Translations under genes and position numbers: made by a program
Assembly: GCA_928721565.1 (NCBI GenBank)
Contig: OV788638.1
Coordinates: forward strand, 558,001 to 622,000
Source of the DNA: an uncultured Clostridia bacterium
GTDB taxonomy: Bacteria; Bacillota; Clostridia; TANB77; CAG-508
Reading direction: 5' to 3'
DNA length: 64,000 nucleotides
Notes under the pieces: generated by a model
Databases searched by the model: none
What the model was told of the DNA's origin: nothing
The model's input: only the letters and a program-made list of their open reading frames with translations
Shown: positions 1-7,101 of the stretch, piece after piece
Layout of the letters: the number at the start of each line of letters is the position of its first letter
Position numbering within the stretch: the stretch's first letter is position 1

Positions 1-609
1 GGTGGAATATATGAGGCACTTGTAAAAAATGGTATGACCAAAAAAATGAGAGAACTAGGTGTTGAGTGGATATTTATTGGTGGAGTTGACAACTGTTTAG
101 TAAAAATGGTTGACCCAGTATTAATGGGAATTGCGATTCAAAAACATGTAACTGCAGCAGGAAAATCTGTTGTAAAAGCAAATCCACAAGAAAAAGTTGG
201 TGTATTTTGTAAGAGAAATGGTAGACCATCAGTTGTAGAATATACAGAAATCCCTAAGGAAATGGCTGAAGCAAAAGATTCAAGGGGAGAATTAATATAT
301 GGTGAATCTCATATATTATGCAATCTATTTAATATAGATGCTGTAGAAAGAATGGGAACAAAACCATTGCCTTACCATGTGGCTTATAAAAAAGCAACAT
401 ATATAGATAAAAATGGAAATAAAGTTGTACCAGATGGACCAAATGCATATAAATTCGAAGCATTTTTATTTGATGCGTTTGGAGAATTAGATGATATGGC
501 TGTTTTAAGAGTAAAAAGAGAAGAAGAGTTTGCACCTGTAAAAAATGCTGAGGGAGTAGATAGCCCTGAAACAGCAAGAGAGCTATATAGAAAATTCTAT
601 AAATTATAA
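1..609 (+). CDS. UDP-N-acetylhexosamine/UDP-sugar pyrophosphorylase (UDPGP family), C-terminal part
   Basis: The frame is open from base 1, so the gene starts before the window and only the last 202 codons are seen. The family joins UTP and a sugar 1-phosphate (GlcNAc-1-P, GalNAc-1-P or Glc-1-P) into a UDP-sugar. Visible hallmarks are GGIYEAL at the extreme left, the IGGVDNCLVKMVDP segment and GESHILCNLFN, which match the C-terminal half of eukaryote-type UAP/UGP enzymes. Glycine-rich GGIYEAL follows the family's GNGG nucleotide-sugar loop. The next gene is a phosphoglucomutase, which would supply the sugar 1-phosphate, so a joint role in UDP-sugar supply is inferred. A strong terminator separates the two. 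Exact sugar specificity cannot be read from this fragment. Confidence 0.85.
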   Translation, partial: GGIYEALVKNGMTKKMRELGVEWIFIGGVDNCLVKMVDPVLMGIAIQKHVTAAGKSVVKANPQEKVGVFCKRNGRPSVVEYTEIPKEMAEAKDSRGELIYGESHILCNLFNIDAVERMGTKPLPYHVAYKKATYIDKNGNKVVPDGPNAYKFEAFLFDAFGELDDMAVLRVKREEEFAPVKNAEGVDSPETARELYRKFYKL

Positions 610-623
610 AGTATATAATGTTA

Positions 624-664
624 AACTGCTGGTGCTATAAAACACCAGCAGTTATTTTTTTATA
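624..664 (+). terminator. Rho-independent terminator after the UDPGP gene
   Basis: Perfect 11-bp stem (624-634 with 643-653, AACTGCTGGTG pairing with CACCAGCAGTT) around an 8-nt loop, followed by a seven-T run. Confidence 0.9.
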
Positions 665-712
665 AAAATGGTCAAAAGGGATAGTCCTTGTGACAAGAAA
701 GGAAGAAATAAT

Positions 713-2440
713 ATGGATTACAAAGAAGAATATAAAAAGTGGTGTGAAGACCCAAGTTTTGATGAAGAAACAAGAAAAGAATTAATTAGTATTAAAGATG
801 ATGAAGAGGAAATAAAAGACAGATTTTATAAAGAATTAGAGTTTGGTACTGCAGGATTACGTGGAGTTATAGGAATGGGTACTAATAGAATGAATAAATA
901 TACAGTAGGAAAAGCAACTCAAGGTTTAGCTAATTATATATTGGAACAAGGTACACAAGATATGGGAGTTGCAATTAGTTATGATTCTAGAAAAATGTCA
1001 GATGAGTTTAGCTTACAAACAGCTTTAATTTTAAATGCCAATGGAATAAAAACTTATTTATTTGAAAGTTTAAGACCTGTACCTGAATTATCATTTGCAG
1101 TAAGACAATTAAAGTGTACAGCTGGTATCATGATTACAGCTAGCCACAATCCTCCAAAATATAACGGATATAAGGTTTATTGGGATGATGGTTCACAAAT
1201 TGTTGCACCTAGAGATAAAGATATTATTAATAAAGTAAGAAGTATATCAGATTTTAATGAAATTAAAACAATTAGCAAAGAAGAAGCTATTGAAAAAGGA
1301 TTATTTAATGTTATTGGCAAAGAAATGGATGATAAATATATTGAAACATTAAAAAGTAAAATATTAAATCCTGAAATTGTTAGGGAACAAGGTAAAGATT
1401 TAAAAATTGTTTATACACCTTTACATGGAACAGGTAATACAATTGCTGAAAGATTATTAAATGAATTAGGGTTTAAGAATGTTTATGTTGTACCAGAACA
1501 AGCTAAACCAGATGGTAATTTTCCAACAGTTGATTATCCAAATCCAGAAGATAAAAAAGCATTTAAGCTAGCTTTAGAATTAGCTGAAAGAGTTGATGCT
1601 GATGTAGTTTTAGCAACAGATCCTGATGCAGATAGGTTAGGAATTTATGCTAAAGATACTAAAACAGGAGAATATATGCCATATACGGGAAATATGTCAG
1701 CATTATTAATTGCTGAATATAGAATTTCTCAAATGAAAGAAAAAAATATTTTACCTAATGATGGTATGTTTATTACAACAATTGTTTCATCAGATTTGGC
1801 TAAGGCTATTGCTGCAAATTATGGATTAGAGTGTATAGAAGTTTTAACTGGATTTAAAAACATTGGAGCTGTTATGAAAAAAGCTGAAGAGAATCATGAT
1901 AAAACTTATGTATTTGGTTTTGAAGAAAGTTATGGTTGCTTAATTGGTGATTATGCTAGAGATAAAGATGGAATTGCAGCTGTTATGTCTTTATGCGAGG
2001 CTGCTGCATATTATAGAGCACAAGGTATTACATTGTGGGATCAAATGAATAATATTTATAAAAAATATGGATATTATAAAGAAGACCAAGTTTCAATAGT
2101 TTTAGAAGGTGCTGAAGGTGCTGAAAAAATTAAAGAGATGATGACATCTATGAGAAATAAAGATGTAAAACAAATTGGAAAATATAAAGTATTATGTTTT
2201 AAAGATGTTGATAAAGATTATGTAAAAGATATGATTACAGGTGAGGAAGGCAAAACTGGATTACCAAAGTCAAATGTTTTATATTATCAATTGGAAAATA
2301 ATTCATGGTGTTGTGTTCGTCCTTCTGGTACTGAACCTAAGATTAAACTTTATTTTGGTGTTAAAGGTACTTCTACAGAAAATGCAACAGAAGAGTTAGA
2401 GTTGTTAAAGGATGCTATGGTTAAAATTGTTAAAGAATAA
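713..2440 (+). CDS. pgcA: Alpha-D-phosphohexomutase (phosphoglucomutase/phosphomannomutase, PgcA type)
   Basis: Cytosolic enzyme interconverting hexose 6-phosphate and hexose 1-phosphate, feeding UDP-sugar, cell-wall and glycolipid synthesis. All four family signatures are visible: the phosphoserine loop TASHNPPKYNGY (Ser at about residue 144), the metal loop DPDADRLG (about 303-310), the sugar-binding GFEESYG (about 402) and the phosphate-binding RPSGTEPK (about 536). At 575 residues it has the length of the B. subtilis PgcA class, longer than bacterial PMM/GlmM. I start it at 713 because AAAGGAAG at 698-705 sits 7 nt upstream. An in-frame ATG at 668 lies within a few bases of the preceding terminator and has no ribosome site. 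It follows a UDP-sugar pyrophosphorylase, which suits its role. It is convergent with the next gene. Confidence 0.95.
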   Translation: MDYKEEYKKWCEDPSFDEETRKELISIKDDEEEIKDRFYKELEFGTAGLRGVIGMGTNRMNKYTVGKATQGLANYILEQGTQDMGVAISYDSRKMSDEFSLQTALILNANGIKTYLFESLRPVPELSFAVRQLKCTAGIMITASHNPPKYNGYKVYWDDGSQIVAPRDKDIINKVRSISDFNEIKTISKEEAIEKGLFNVIGKEMDDKYIETLKSKILNPEIVREQGKDLKIVYTPLHGTGNTIAERLLNELGFKNVYVVPEQAKPDGNFPTVDYPNPEDKKAFKLALELAERVDADVVLATDPDADRLGIYAKDTKTGEYMPYTGNMSALLIAEYRISQMKEKNILPNDGMFITTIVSSDLAKAIAANYGLECIEVLTGFKNIGAVMKKAEENHDKTYVFGFEESYGCLIGDYARDKDGIAAVMSLCEAAAYYRAQGITLWDQMNNIYKKYGYYKEDQVSIVLEGAEGAEKIKEMMTSMRNKDVKQIGKYKVLCFKDVDKDYVKDMITGEEGKTGLPKSNVLYYQLENNSWCCVRPSGTEPKIKLYFGVKGTSTENATEELELLKDAMVKIVKE

Positions 2441-2447
2441 ATAAAAT

Positions 2448-2482
2448 GAGGGCTGTCATAAGGGATGGCCCTCTTTGACAGC
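2448..2482. terminator. Shared terminator between convergent genes, member of a local hairpin family
   Basis: Two alternative stems overlap: GAGGGC (2448-2453) with GCCCTC (2468-2473), and GCTGTCA (2452-2458) with TGACAGC (2476-2482). It lies between the stop codons of two convergent genes, with an ATTTTAT tail on the minus side. Its sequence resembles the terminators at 39,816 and 41,551. Confidence 0.7.
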
Positions 2483-2493
2483 TCTCTAGAATG

Positions 2494-3201
2494 TTATTTT
2501 TTCCAACCTTCTAGGTTTCTTGAAATTGCACCAAATAAATTTGCTCTAACCATTGGAATATCTTTTTGCCATAGAAATATTTGTTCTTTCATAGATTCTC
2601 TTTTTGTATGTTCATCCATAGGACAAACCTTAGGCATTACTGGCTTGTTATATTTTTTTACAAATCTACGGGTATCTTTTTCACTTAACAAAATTAATGG
2701 TCTAATTAATGTTACTTTTGTTCTATCCATATAACTTTTAGGAGCAAATGTTGAAATACTTCCTGTATATAATAAATTTAATAAAAATGTTTCTAAAACA
2801 TCATCCATATTATGTCCAAGAGCAATTTTGTTACAACCTTCTCTTACTGCTACACTATTTATTATTCCTCTACGTAGATTGGCACATAGTGAACATGGAT
2901 TTTTTTCTTTTCTTACATCAAAAACGATTTCTTTTATTGAACTATTTTCTATAAATAATGGTACTCCAATTTCGTCACAATTTTTTTGCAAAAGTTCTAT
3001 ATTAAAAAAATCAAATCCTGGATTTACTGATATTGCTATCAAATCAAAATGCTTTGGATAAAATCTTTGCAATGCTTTTAATCCGTTTAGTAGTGTTATT
3101 GAGTCTTTTCCTCCTGATAGGCATACTGCTATTTTATCTCCTTCTTCTATCATTTGATATTCTTCTATTGCTTTTCTCATTTTATTTAATATATGTTGCA
3201 T
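2494..3201 (-). CDS. ttcA: TtcA-like tRNA 2-thiolation enzyme (PP-loop ATPase)
   Basis: A PP-loop adenylating enzyme of the TtcA/TtuA group, which adenylates a tRNA base and replaces its oxygen with sulfur (2-thiocytidine in E. coli TtcA). Seen: PP-loop SGGKDS near residue 31, the CxxC pair in CSLC followed by RRGI, ALGHNMDD, and a third cysteine in VCPMDEHTKRE. These three cysteines are the ones that hold the Fe-S cluster in TtcA. The 235-residue length is slightly shorter than E. coli TtcA. ATG at 3201 is preceded by AAGGAAGG on the minus strand at good spacing. The gene is monocistronic and convergent with pgcA. The substrate base is inferred from the family only; close relatives thiolate other positions. 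Confidence 0.85.
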   Translation of the reverse strand: MQHILNKMRKAIEEYQMIEEGDKIAVCLSGGKDSITLLNGLKALQRFYPKHFDLIAISVNPGFDFFNIELLQKNCDEIGVPLFIENSSIKEIVFDVRKEKNPCSLCANLRRGIINSVAVREGCNKIALGHNMDDVLETFLLNLLYTGSISTFAPKSYMDRTKVTLIRPLILLSEKDTRRFVKKYNKPVMPKVCPMDEHTKRESMKEQIFLWQKDIPMVRANLFGAISRNLEGWKK

Positions 3202-3328
3202 GCTAAGTTTCCTTCCTTTTTATAAATTGGAAAAATGCTTAGGGACAATTTTCCGTATGTTTTAATAAGATAAATTTATTATAACATGCATGTCAAGTAA
3301 AATTATTGAATATAATATATAAAAAGAT

Positions 3329-3357
3329 TGACAATACGTATTATACGTAGTATAATA
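3329..3357 (+). promoter_or_regulatory. hicAB promoter with palindromic operator in the spacer
   Basis: TTGACA (3329-3334), a 17-bp spacer, then TATAAT (3352-3357): a consensus sigma-A promoter. The spacer holds a perfect 15-bp palindrome, TACGTATTATACGTA, at 3336-3350. Binding there would block polymerase. HicB antitoxins commonly repress their own promoter, and this HicB carries a C-terminal DNA-binding region, so HicB is the likely ligand (inference). Confidence 0.85.
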
Positions 3358-3380
3358 CTTTATGTTAGGAGGAAAGAACA

Positions 3381-3564
3381 ATGACATTTCGAGAACTTGA
3401 AAAAATGTTAGTCTCCAACGGATGGTGTCATCATCATACAAATGGTTCACATTACATATACAAGCATAAAGAAATAAAACGGAAGTATTTCAGTTCCGAA
3501 CCATAAGGGAGACATACCTATAGGAACTCTTAACAGTATCTTAAAACAAGCAGGGTTAAAATGA
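3381..3564 (+). pseudogene. hicA: hicA toxin, frameshifted (HicA/YcfA mRNA interferase)
   Basis: HicA is a small double-stranded-RNA-binding-fold mRNA interferase. ATG 3381 has an excellent AGGAGG at 3367-3372. The frame reads MTFRELEKMLVSNGW, then TNGSHYIYKH with the conserved Gly-Ser-His, and stops at TAA 3504-3506 after only 41 codons. Shifting one base restores the family's C-terminus: VPNHKGDIPIGTLNSILKQ followed by AGLK, ending at TGA 3562-3564. The break lies at 3480-3486. Removing one A at 3483/3484 gives CGG AGT ATT TCA GTT CCG and joins the halves. Upstream of 3478 the second frame is closed, so the product is truncated without frameshifting. The promoter, operator, ribosome site and hicB downstream are intact, which suggests a recent lesion or a sequencing error. 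Confidence 0.9.
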
Positions 3565-3571
3565 ACCCTGC
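3550..3571 (+). promoter_or_regulatory. Hairpin over the end of hicA, upstream of hicB
   Basis: Perfect 8-bp stem GCAGGGTT (3550-3557) with AACCCTGC (3564-3571) spanning the hicA stop codon. There is no U-run, so it is not an obvious terminator. It could protect or attenuate the hicB part of the message. Confidence 0.4.
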
Positions 3572-3595
3572 CTTGTATAGAAAGGAAGAATTAGT

Positions 3596-4045
3596 ATGAA
3601 AGTTATTTATCCAGTTTTATTCTATGAAGAGGCAAAAGGAGAATATTCTGTATTTGTTCCTGACTTGGTAAGGAGTCTAAACATACCAGCAAGTACTTGT
3701 GGAGACTCTTTGGAGAAAGCAATGGAAATGGCAGAAGATTTAATTGCTGGAATAGTTTTAGATGAAATGGAAGAAGGAAATAAGATTCCCCAATCTCGCA
3801 AAATAGAAGATGTAACATTTGATGAGTTGGAAAAAGAAATAGATGTAAAAGATTGGAATTATGTTTCGAAATTTAAAACATATATAGCAGTAGATATAAC
3901 AGCATTTGCAGAAAAATGGGGAAAGGAATTGGTTAAAAAGACTGTAAATATACCTAAATGGATAAATACTAAAGCTGAGGAATTAAGGATAAATTTCTCA
4001 AAGACATTAGAGGAAGCTCTATTGCAAAAGATATATAAAAATTAG
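3596..4045 (+). CDS. hicB: HicB antitoxin
   Basis: Antitoxin of the HicAB type II system, which binds HicA and represses the operon. The first 60 or so residues are the HicB partial RNase-H-like fold (MKVIYPVLFYEE, then EYSVFVPDLVRSLN and the helix with DSLEKAMEMAEDLI). The C-terminal part (KKTVNIPKWINTKAEE, then INFSKTLEEALLQK) looks like a ribbon-helix-helix DNA-binding domain, which fits operator binding at 3336-3350. At 149 residues it is a standard length. ATG 3596 follows AAAGGAAG at proper spacing, 31 bases behind the hicA C-terminal stop. Its toxin partner is frameshifted, so it may now act only as a regulator, possibly counteracting HicA toxins elsewhere. Confidence 0.9.
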   Translation: MKVIYPVLFYEEAKGEYSVFVPDLVRSLNIPASTCGDSLEKAMEMAEDLIAGIVLDEMEEGNKIPQSRKIEDVTFDELEKEIDVKDWNYVSKFKTYIAVDITAFAEKWGKELVKKTVNIPKWINTKAEELRINFSKTLEEALLQKIYKN

Positions 4046-4084
4046 TAGAAATACTCAAAGCAATACAAAGTTAAGTGTGTTGCT

Positions 4085-4109
4085 TTGAATATCAAGTATA
4101 GTATAAAAA
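4085..4109 (+). repeat. 25-bp target duplication, left copy of IS copy 1
   Basis: Identical over 25 bp to 5244-5268 on the other side of the element. It begins TTGAATATCAAG and ends TATAAAAA. Confidence 0.9.
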
Positions 4110-4160
4110 TATAGGTTTAAAATAGATATGTCACAAATACATTGAAAATAAAATATTGAA

Positions 4161-4223
4161 AAGAGAGCACAAAAATGATATTGTTTAAATGACCAAAAAT
4201 AAACATATCGGAGGTGCTCTCTT
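4161..4223 (+). promoter_or_regulatory. Translation-blocking stem before the transposase start (copy 1)
   Basis: AAGAGAGCAC (4161-4170) pairs perfectly over 10 bp with GTGCTCTCTT (4214-4223). The 3' arm begins with the last base of the GGAGG ribosome site (4210-4214) and ends immediately before ATG 4224. A transcript entering from outside would fold and hide the start. A message starting inside the 43-nt loop would not. This is the anti-read-through arrangement known from IS10, IS50 and IS200. Confidence 0.7.
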
Positions 4224-5189
4224 ATGGGTAATAATATCACAGATAGATTAAAATATAAAGAGTCAATAGTAAAATTTTCAAGAAAATATGGAGTGGCAAA
4301 AGCAGCATATAAATTCGGAGAATGTAAAAGAACAATATATAGATGGAGAAATAGATATGATGGAACATTAGAAAGTTTAAAAGATAAATCAAGACGTCCA
4401 CATTCACATCCAAATCAACATACAGAGGAAGAAATAAAATTAATAAAAAATTATAAAAGAAACAATAAAGATACGGGATTAGTAGTATTATGGATAAAAT
4501 TACGTCAAGCAGGATATACAAGAACAATACAAGGATTGTATCATGCAATGCAAAGATTAGGAATATACAAAAAAACACCAAGCAAAAAGAAAGAAAGTGA
4601 ACCGAATGAATGGGTATCAGGAGAATATCCAGGGGATAAGGTTCAAATAGATGTTAAGTATGTTCCAAAGAAATGTATGAGCAAAGAATTACAGGAAAGA
4701 GGAGAAAAATTTTATCAATATACAGCAATAGATGAATATTCAAGATTAAGATATACATGGTTTACAAATGCACATGATACATATGCGTCAAGCGAATTTG
4801 CAAGAAGATTAGTAAAATATTTTCCGTTTAAAATAAAGACAATACAAACAGATAATGGATTTGAATTTACAAATAGATTAAGTTGGCAAGCATTTTTAAA
4901 AGATAAAAAAACAATGTTTGAAAACACATTAGAAGAATTAGGATTAGAATATAAAGTAATAAAGCCACATACACCAAAACAAAATGGAAGAGTAGAAAGA
5001 AGTCATAGAAAAGATCAAGAAAGATTTTACTATAAAAGAGTATTTTATAGTTTAGAGGATTTAAGAAATCAAGGAAAAGAATGGAGAAAAGAATATAATA
5101 ATTTTCCTATGAGGCCACTAGGATGGTTGAGTCCCAGGGAATTCATAAAAAAATATAAAAGTCAAGAAGAATCGTTATTTGCAATATAG
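4224..5189 (+). CDS. DDE transposase (rve/IS481-IS1202-like)
   Basis: 321-residue transposase. The N-terminal third is helix-turn-helix (KYGVAKAAYKFGECKRTIYR, then WRNRYDGTLESLKDKSRRPH). The catalytic RNase-H-fold core follows, with DVKYVP and AIDEYSRLRY for the first Asp region, QTDNGFEFTN for the second Asp and KQNGRVERSHRKDQERFY for the Glu. All three catalytic acidic residues are present, so it looks active. ATG 4224 follows GGAGG at 4210-4214. It differs from the copy at 34,231 at about 18 residues, with many silent changes, so the two copies are not a recent duplication of each other. Expression is probably held down by the stem at 4161-4223. Confidence 0.92.
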   Translation: MGNNITDRLKYKESIVKFSRKYGVAKAAYKFGECKRTIYRWRNRYDGTLESLKDKSRRPHSHPNQHTEEEIKLIKNYKRNNKDTGLVVLWIKLRQAGYTRTIQGLYHAMQRLGIYKKTPSKKKESEPNEWVSGEYPGDKVQIDVKYVPKKCMSKELQERGEKFYQYTAIDEYSRLRYTWFTNAHDTYASSEFARRLVKYFPFKIKTIQTDNGFEFTNRLSWQAFLKDKKTMFENTLEELGLEYKVIKPHTPKQNGRVERSHRKDQERFYYKRVFYSLEDLRNQGKEWRKEYNNFPMRPLGWLSPREFIKKYKSQEESLFAI

Positions 5190-5243
5190 GTGCTCAAAGT
5201 ATTTATTTTAAATAATTTGTGACAAATGATTGACTAACCTACA

Positions 5244-5268
5244 TTGAATATCAAGTATAGTATAAAAA
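5244..5268 (+). repeat. 25-bp target duplication, right copy of IS copy 1
   Basis: Exact direct repeat of 4085-4109. It starts right after the terminal ACA of the element. Confidence 0.9.
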
Positions 5269-5272
5269 ATTA

Positions 5273-5301
5273 TTGATTTTTTAAGGTTAGTGTATTATAA
5301 T
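5273..5301 (+). promoter_or_regulatory. Promoter of tRNA-Arg
   Basis: TTGATT (5273-5278), 17-bp spacer, TATAAT (5296-5301). It lies 4 bp beyond the IS target duplication and 18 bp before the tRNA, so the insertion spared it. Confidence 0.75.
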
Positions 5302-5318
5302 AGTTATATATTTTTTAT

Positions 5319-5394
<76 letters not shown>

Positions 5395-5419
5395 AATTTT
5401 TTGATTTAGGGTGAGGAAA

Positions 5420-5644
5420 ATGTTTTATAATGCAAAGGAATTTATTGAACAGGATTTAAGATATAAAGGTCCTATGAGAAGAAGATATGATGAATTATTA
5501 GAAGTATATAAAGGTTATAATATACATAGGTATAATAGAGGAGAATGGGAAAGAATAGGAGCAGAGAAAACAGATGATGATTTAATTGTAGAAGCAGATA
5601 CAATTGAAGAAGTAAAACAATGGCTTGATGAGAATATTAAATAA
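5420..5644 (+). CDS. Small hypothetical protein
   Basis: 74 residues, charged and soluble, with no signal peptide or membrane segment. Features are FIEQDLRYKGPMRRRYDELL, a basic/aromatic middle and an acidic helical end (EADTIEEVKQWLDENIK). I do not recognise the family. I start at ATG 5420, where AGGGTGAGG just upstream can serve as ribosome site. GTG at 5411 lies inside that site. It follows the tRNA closely and precedes tadA by 24 bases, so it may share the tadA transcript. Confidence 0.65.
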   Translation: MFYNAKEFIEQDLRYKGPMRRRYDELLEVYKGYNIHRYNRGEWERIGAEKTDDDLIVEADTIEEVKQWLDENIK

Positions 5645-5668
5645 TAGATAAAAAAGGAAATAAATAAT

Positions 5669-6145
5669 ATGGAACAAAAAGAATATTATATGAAACAAGC
5701 CTTAAAAGAAGCAGAAAAGGCATATAAAAAATTAGAAGTTCCTGTAGGAGCAGTAATAGTAAAAGACGGAAAAATAATAGCAAGAGCACACAATCAAAAA
5801 GAAACAAAAACAGACACAACAAAACATGCAGAAATATTAGCAATACAAAAAGCAAGTAAAAAACTAAAATCTTGGAGACTAATAGATTGTGAAATGTATG
5901 TAACACTAGAACCTTGTTCAATGTGTGCAGGTGCAATGATAAATTCAAGAATAAAGAAAGTATATATAGGAACAATGGACGAAAAAACAGGAGCCGCAGG
6001 ATCTGTACTAAATTTATTTGAAGATTATACATTTAATCATAAAGTAGAAGCAGAAGTTGGAATAATGAAGGAAGAATGCCAAGAAATTCTTACACACTTT
6101 TTTAAAGAATTAAGAGAATTAAAGCGAGGAGGAAAAAATGTATAG
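5669..6145 (+). CDS. tadA: tRNA-specific adenosine deaminase TadA
   Basis: Deaminates A34 to inosine in tRNA-Arg(ACG), allowing decoding of CGN codons. The zinc and catalytic motifs are complete: HAE (about residues 53-55, Glu as proton shuttle) and PCSMCAGAM (about 83). NQKETKTDTTKH and the RIKKVYIGTMDEKTGA segment match the TadA branch rather than free-base deaminases. 158 residues is normal. The ribosome site is AAAAAGGA before ATG 5669. It overlaps the next gene by 8 bases, so the two are translationally coupled. Confidence 0.95.
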   Translation: MEQKEYYMKQALKEAEKAYKKLEVPVGAVIVKDGKIIARAHNQKETKTDTTKHAEILAIQKASKKLKSWRLIDCEMYVTLEPCSMCAGAMINSRIKKVYIGTMDEKTGAAGSVLNLFEDYTFNHKVEAEVGIMKEECQEILTHFFKELRELKRGGKNV

Positions 6146-6881
6146 AAACGTAAAGCAAAGAATCTTTCACAGTGTGATTATAGCAATAATTGTTATTGCT
6201 ATTTTATGTGTAGGCGGTATGTTTATATTAAAATATCAAGTTGAAGGCGAATCTAATATGCCATTTAAAATAAGTAAAATTTCTATAATAGAAAGTGTAG
6301 AAGGAACGGAGACTCAGGGAGCAGGAGAAAAGTGGAGTTTTGATGTTGCAGAAAATAATGATATATACATATATCTTGAAAAAAACTTTTCATATGGGAA
6401 AACTGAAATAATCCAATCTGTAGATGTAAAAAATATAAATGTAAATAAAGCCAAAAGTGTAGGGGATATTAAGTTTTATAAGCCTGTACAAGATGAAAAA
6501 AGAATGTTTATAAATCAAGAAGAAAGTGAAATTACAGATATTACTTATAATGGAGATTTAGAATCAAATATTAAGGAACAAAAAATTTCTAATCAAGGTG
6601 GAATTGTAGCATTTAGATATGCAATTAATAATATATCACAATATGTTTCTCAGGATGCAGAACAGATTGACCATAGTCAATTATTAAAATTGACTAATAT
6701 TAAACAAGAAGATTTACAAACAACATTGACTTTTGATATTGTTATTAATTTAACTAGTGGTAAAAAATATCAAGCACCAATAAGTGTAGATATTCCAACA
6801 GATGAAATAATAGAAAAGGGAACAGTTGGAATAGATAAAACAGATCTAAATAATATAATTTTTAAAAGAATAGAAAATTAA
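6138..6881 (+). CDS. Membrane-anchored extracytoplasmic protein, unknown function
   Basis: 247 residues. One strong hydrophobic helix near the N-terminus (about 11-30, SVIIAIIVIAILCVGGMFIL), preceded by a basic cap, predicts a single-pass protein with about 215 residues outside. The exported part is rich in beta-type sequence and Asn/Ile, with no cysteine pairs and no catalytic motif I recognise. Start ATG 6138 follows GAGGAGG. It overlaps tadA by 8 bases and ends just before the SRP RNA promoter. No function is assigned. Confidence 0.8.
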   Translation: MYRNVKQRIFHSVIIAIIVIAILCVGGMFILKYQVEGESNMPFKISKISIIESVEGTETQGAGEKWSFDVAENNDIYIYLEKNFSYGKTEIIQSVDVKNINVNKAKSVGDIKFYKPVQDEKRMFINQEESEITDITYNGDLESNIKEQKISNQGGIVAFRYAINNISQYVSQDAEQIDHSQLLKLTNIKQEDLQTTLTFDIVINLTSGKKYQAPISVDIPTDEIIEKGTVGIDKTDLNNIIFKRIEN

Positions 6882-6890
6882 TAAAAATAC

Positions 6891-6919
6891 TTGCAAAATT
6901 CATAATTAGAGTATATAAT
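6891..6919 (+). promoter_or_regulatory. Promoter of SRP RNA
   Basis: TTGCAA (6891-6896), 17-bp spacer, TATAAT (6914-6919). Transcription would start at about 6926-6931, matching the 5' end of the SRP RNA. Confidence 0.8.
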
Positions 6920-6930
6920 ACATAATGGTA

Positions 6931-7060
6931 TGAGAATTGATCTCTGTATGGAAAGCAAGCTCAATAGAAGCCTATGAACCTTGTCAGGTCCGGAAGGAAG
7001 CAGCAATAAGTAGATACTTTTATGTGAGAGTTGTTTTCCATAGAGAGATTGATATTCACA
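6931..7060 (+). ncRNA. ffs: Signal recognition particle RNA (small bacterial type)
   Basis: The universally conserved apical region is present: CCTTGTCAGGTCCGGAAGG followed by AAGCAGC, with the GGAA tetraloop and the asymmetric loop that binds Ffh. The two ends pair into one long rod (ATTGATCTCT at the left with AGAGAGATTGAT at the right, then TATGGAAA with TTTCCATA). About 130 nt is small compared with the Bacillus SRP RNA of about 270 nt, and I see no room for an Alu domain. It lies directly upstream of dnaX, the same order as scr-dnaX in B. subtilis. A TTTTTT run after the stem likely ends it. Confidence 0.95.
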
Positions 7061-7101
7061 CCATTTTTTAAAATTTAGGGAATTATAAAGGATGTGAGAA
7101 T

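Larger units (their letters stand above)
4110..5243 (+). mobile_element. Complete insertion sequence, copy 1 (1134 bp, long target duplications)
   Basis: Both ends are set by the flanking 25-bp direct repeats and by comparison with the second copy at 34,117-35,250, which has the same length. The left end TATAGGTT and the right end (reading inward TGTAGGTT) form a 29-bp imperfect inverted repeat matching at 20 positions, with two conserved blocks: TAGGTT and TGTCACAAAT. One DDE transposase gene fills the element. Target duplications of 25 bp are unusual; IS1202-type elements are known for duplications of about this size, so that group is my best guess. The element sits between hicB and the tRNA-Arg promoter and leaves both intact. 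Confidence 0.9.

Noticed and set aside
3202..3328. Riboswitch or T-box leader in the ttcA/hicA interval, and elsewhere in the window
   Set aside because: No conserved riboswitch core or T-box sequence was seen in any leader; the stretch holds only AT-rich DNA and an ACATGCATGT palindrome.
3262..3450. Minus-strand frame of 62 codons over the hicA promoter
   Set aside because: It covers a clear promoter, operator and the start of hicA on the other strand, and has no ribosome site.
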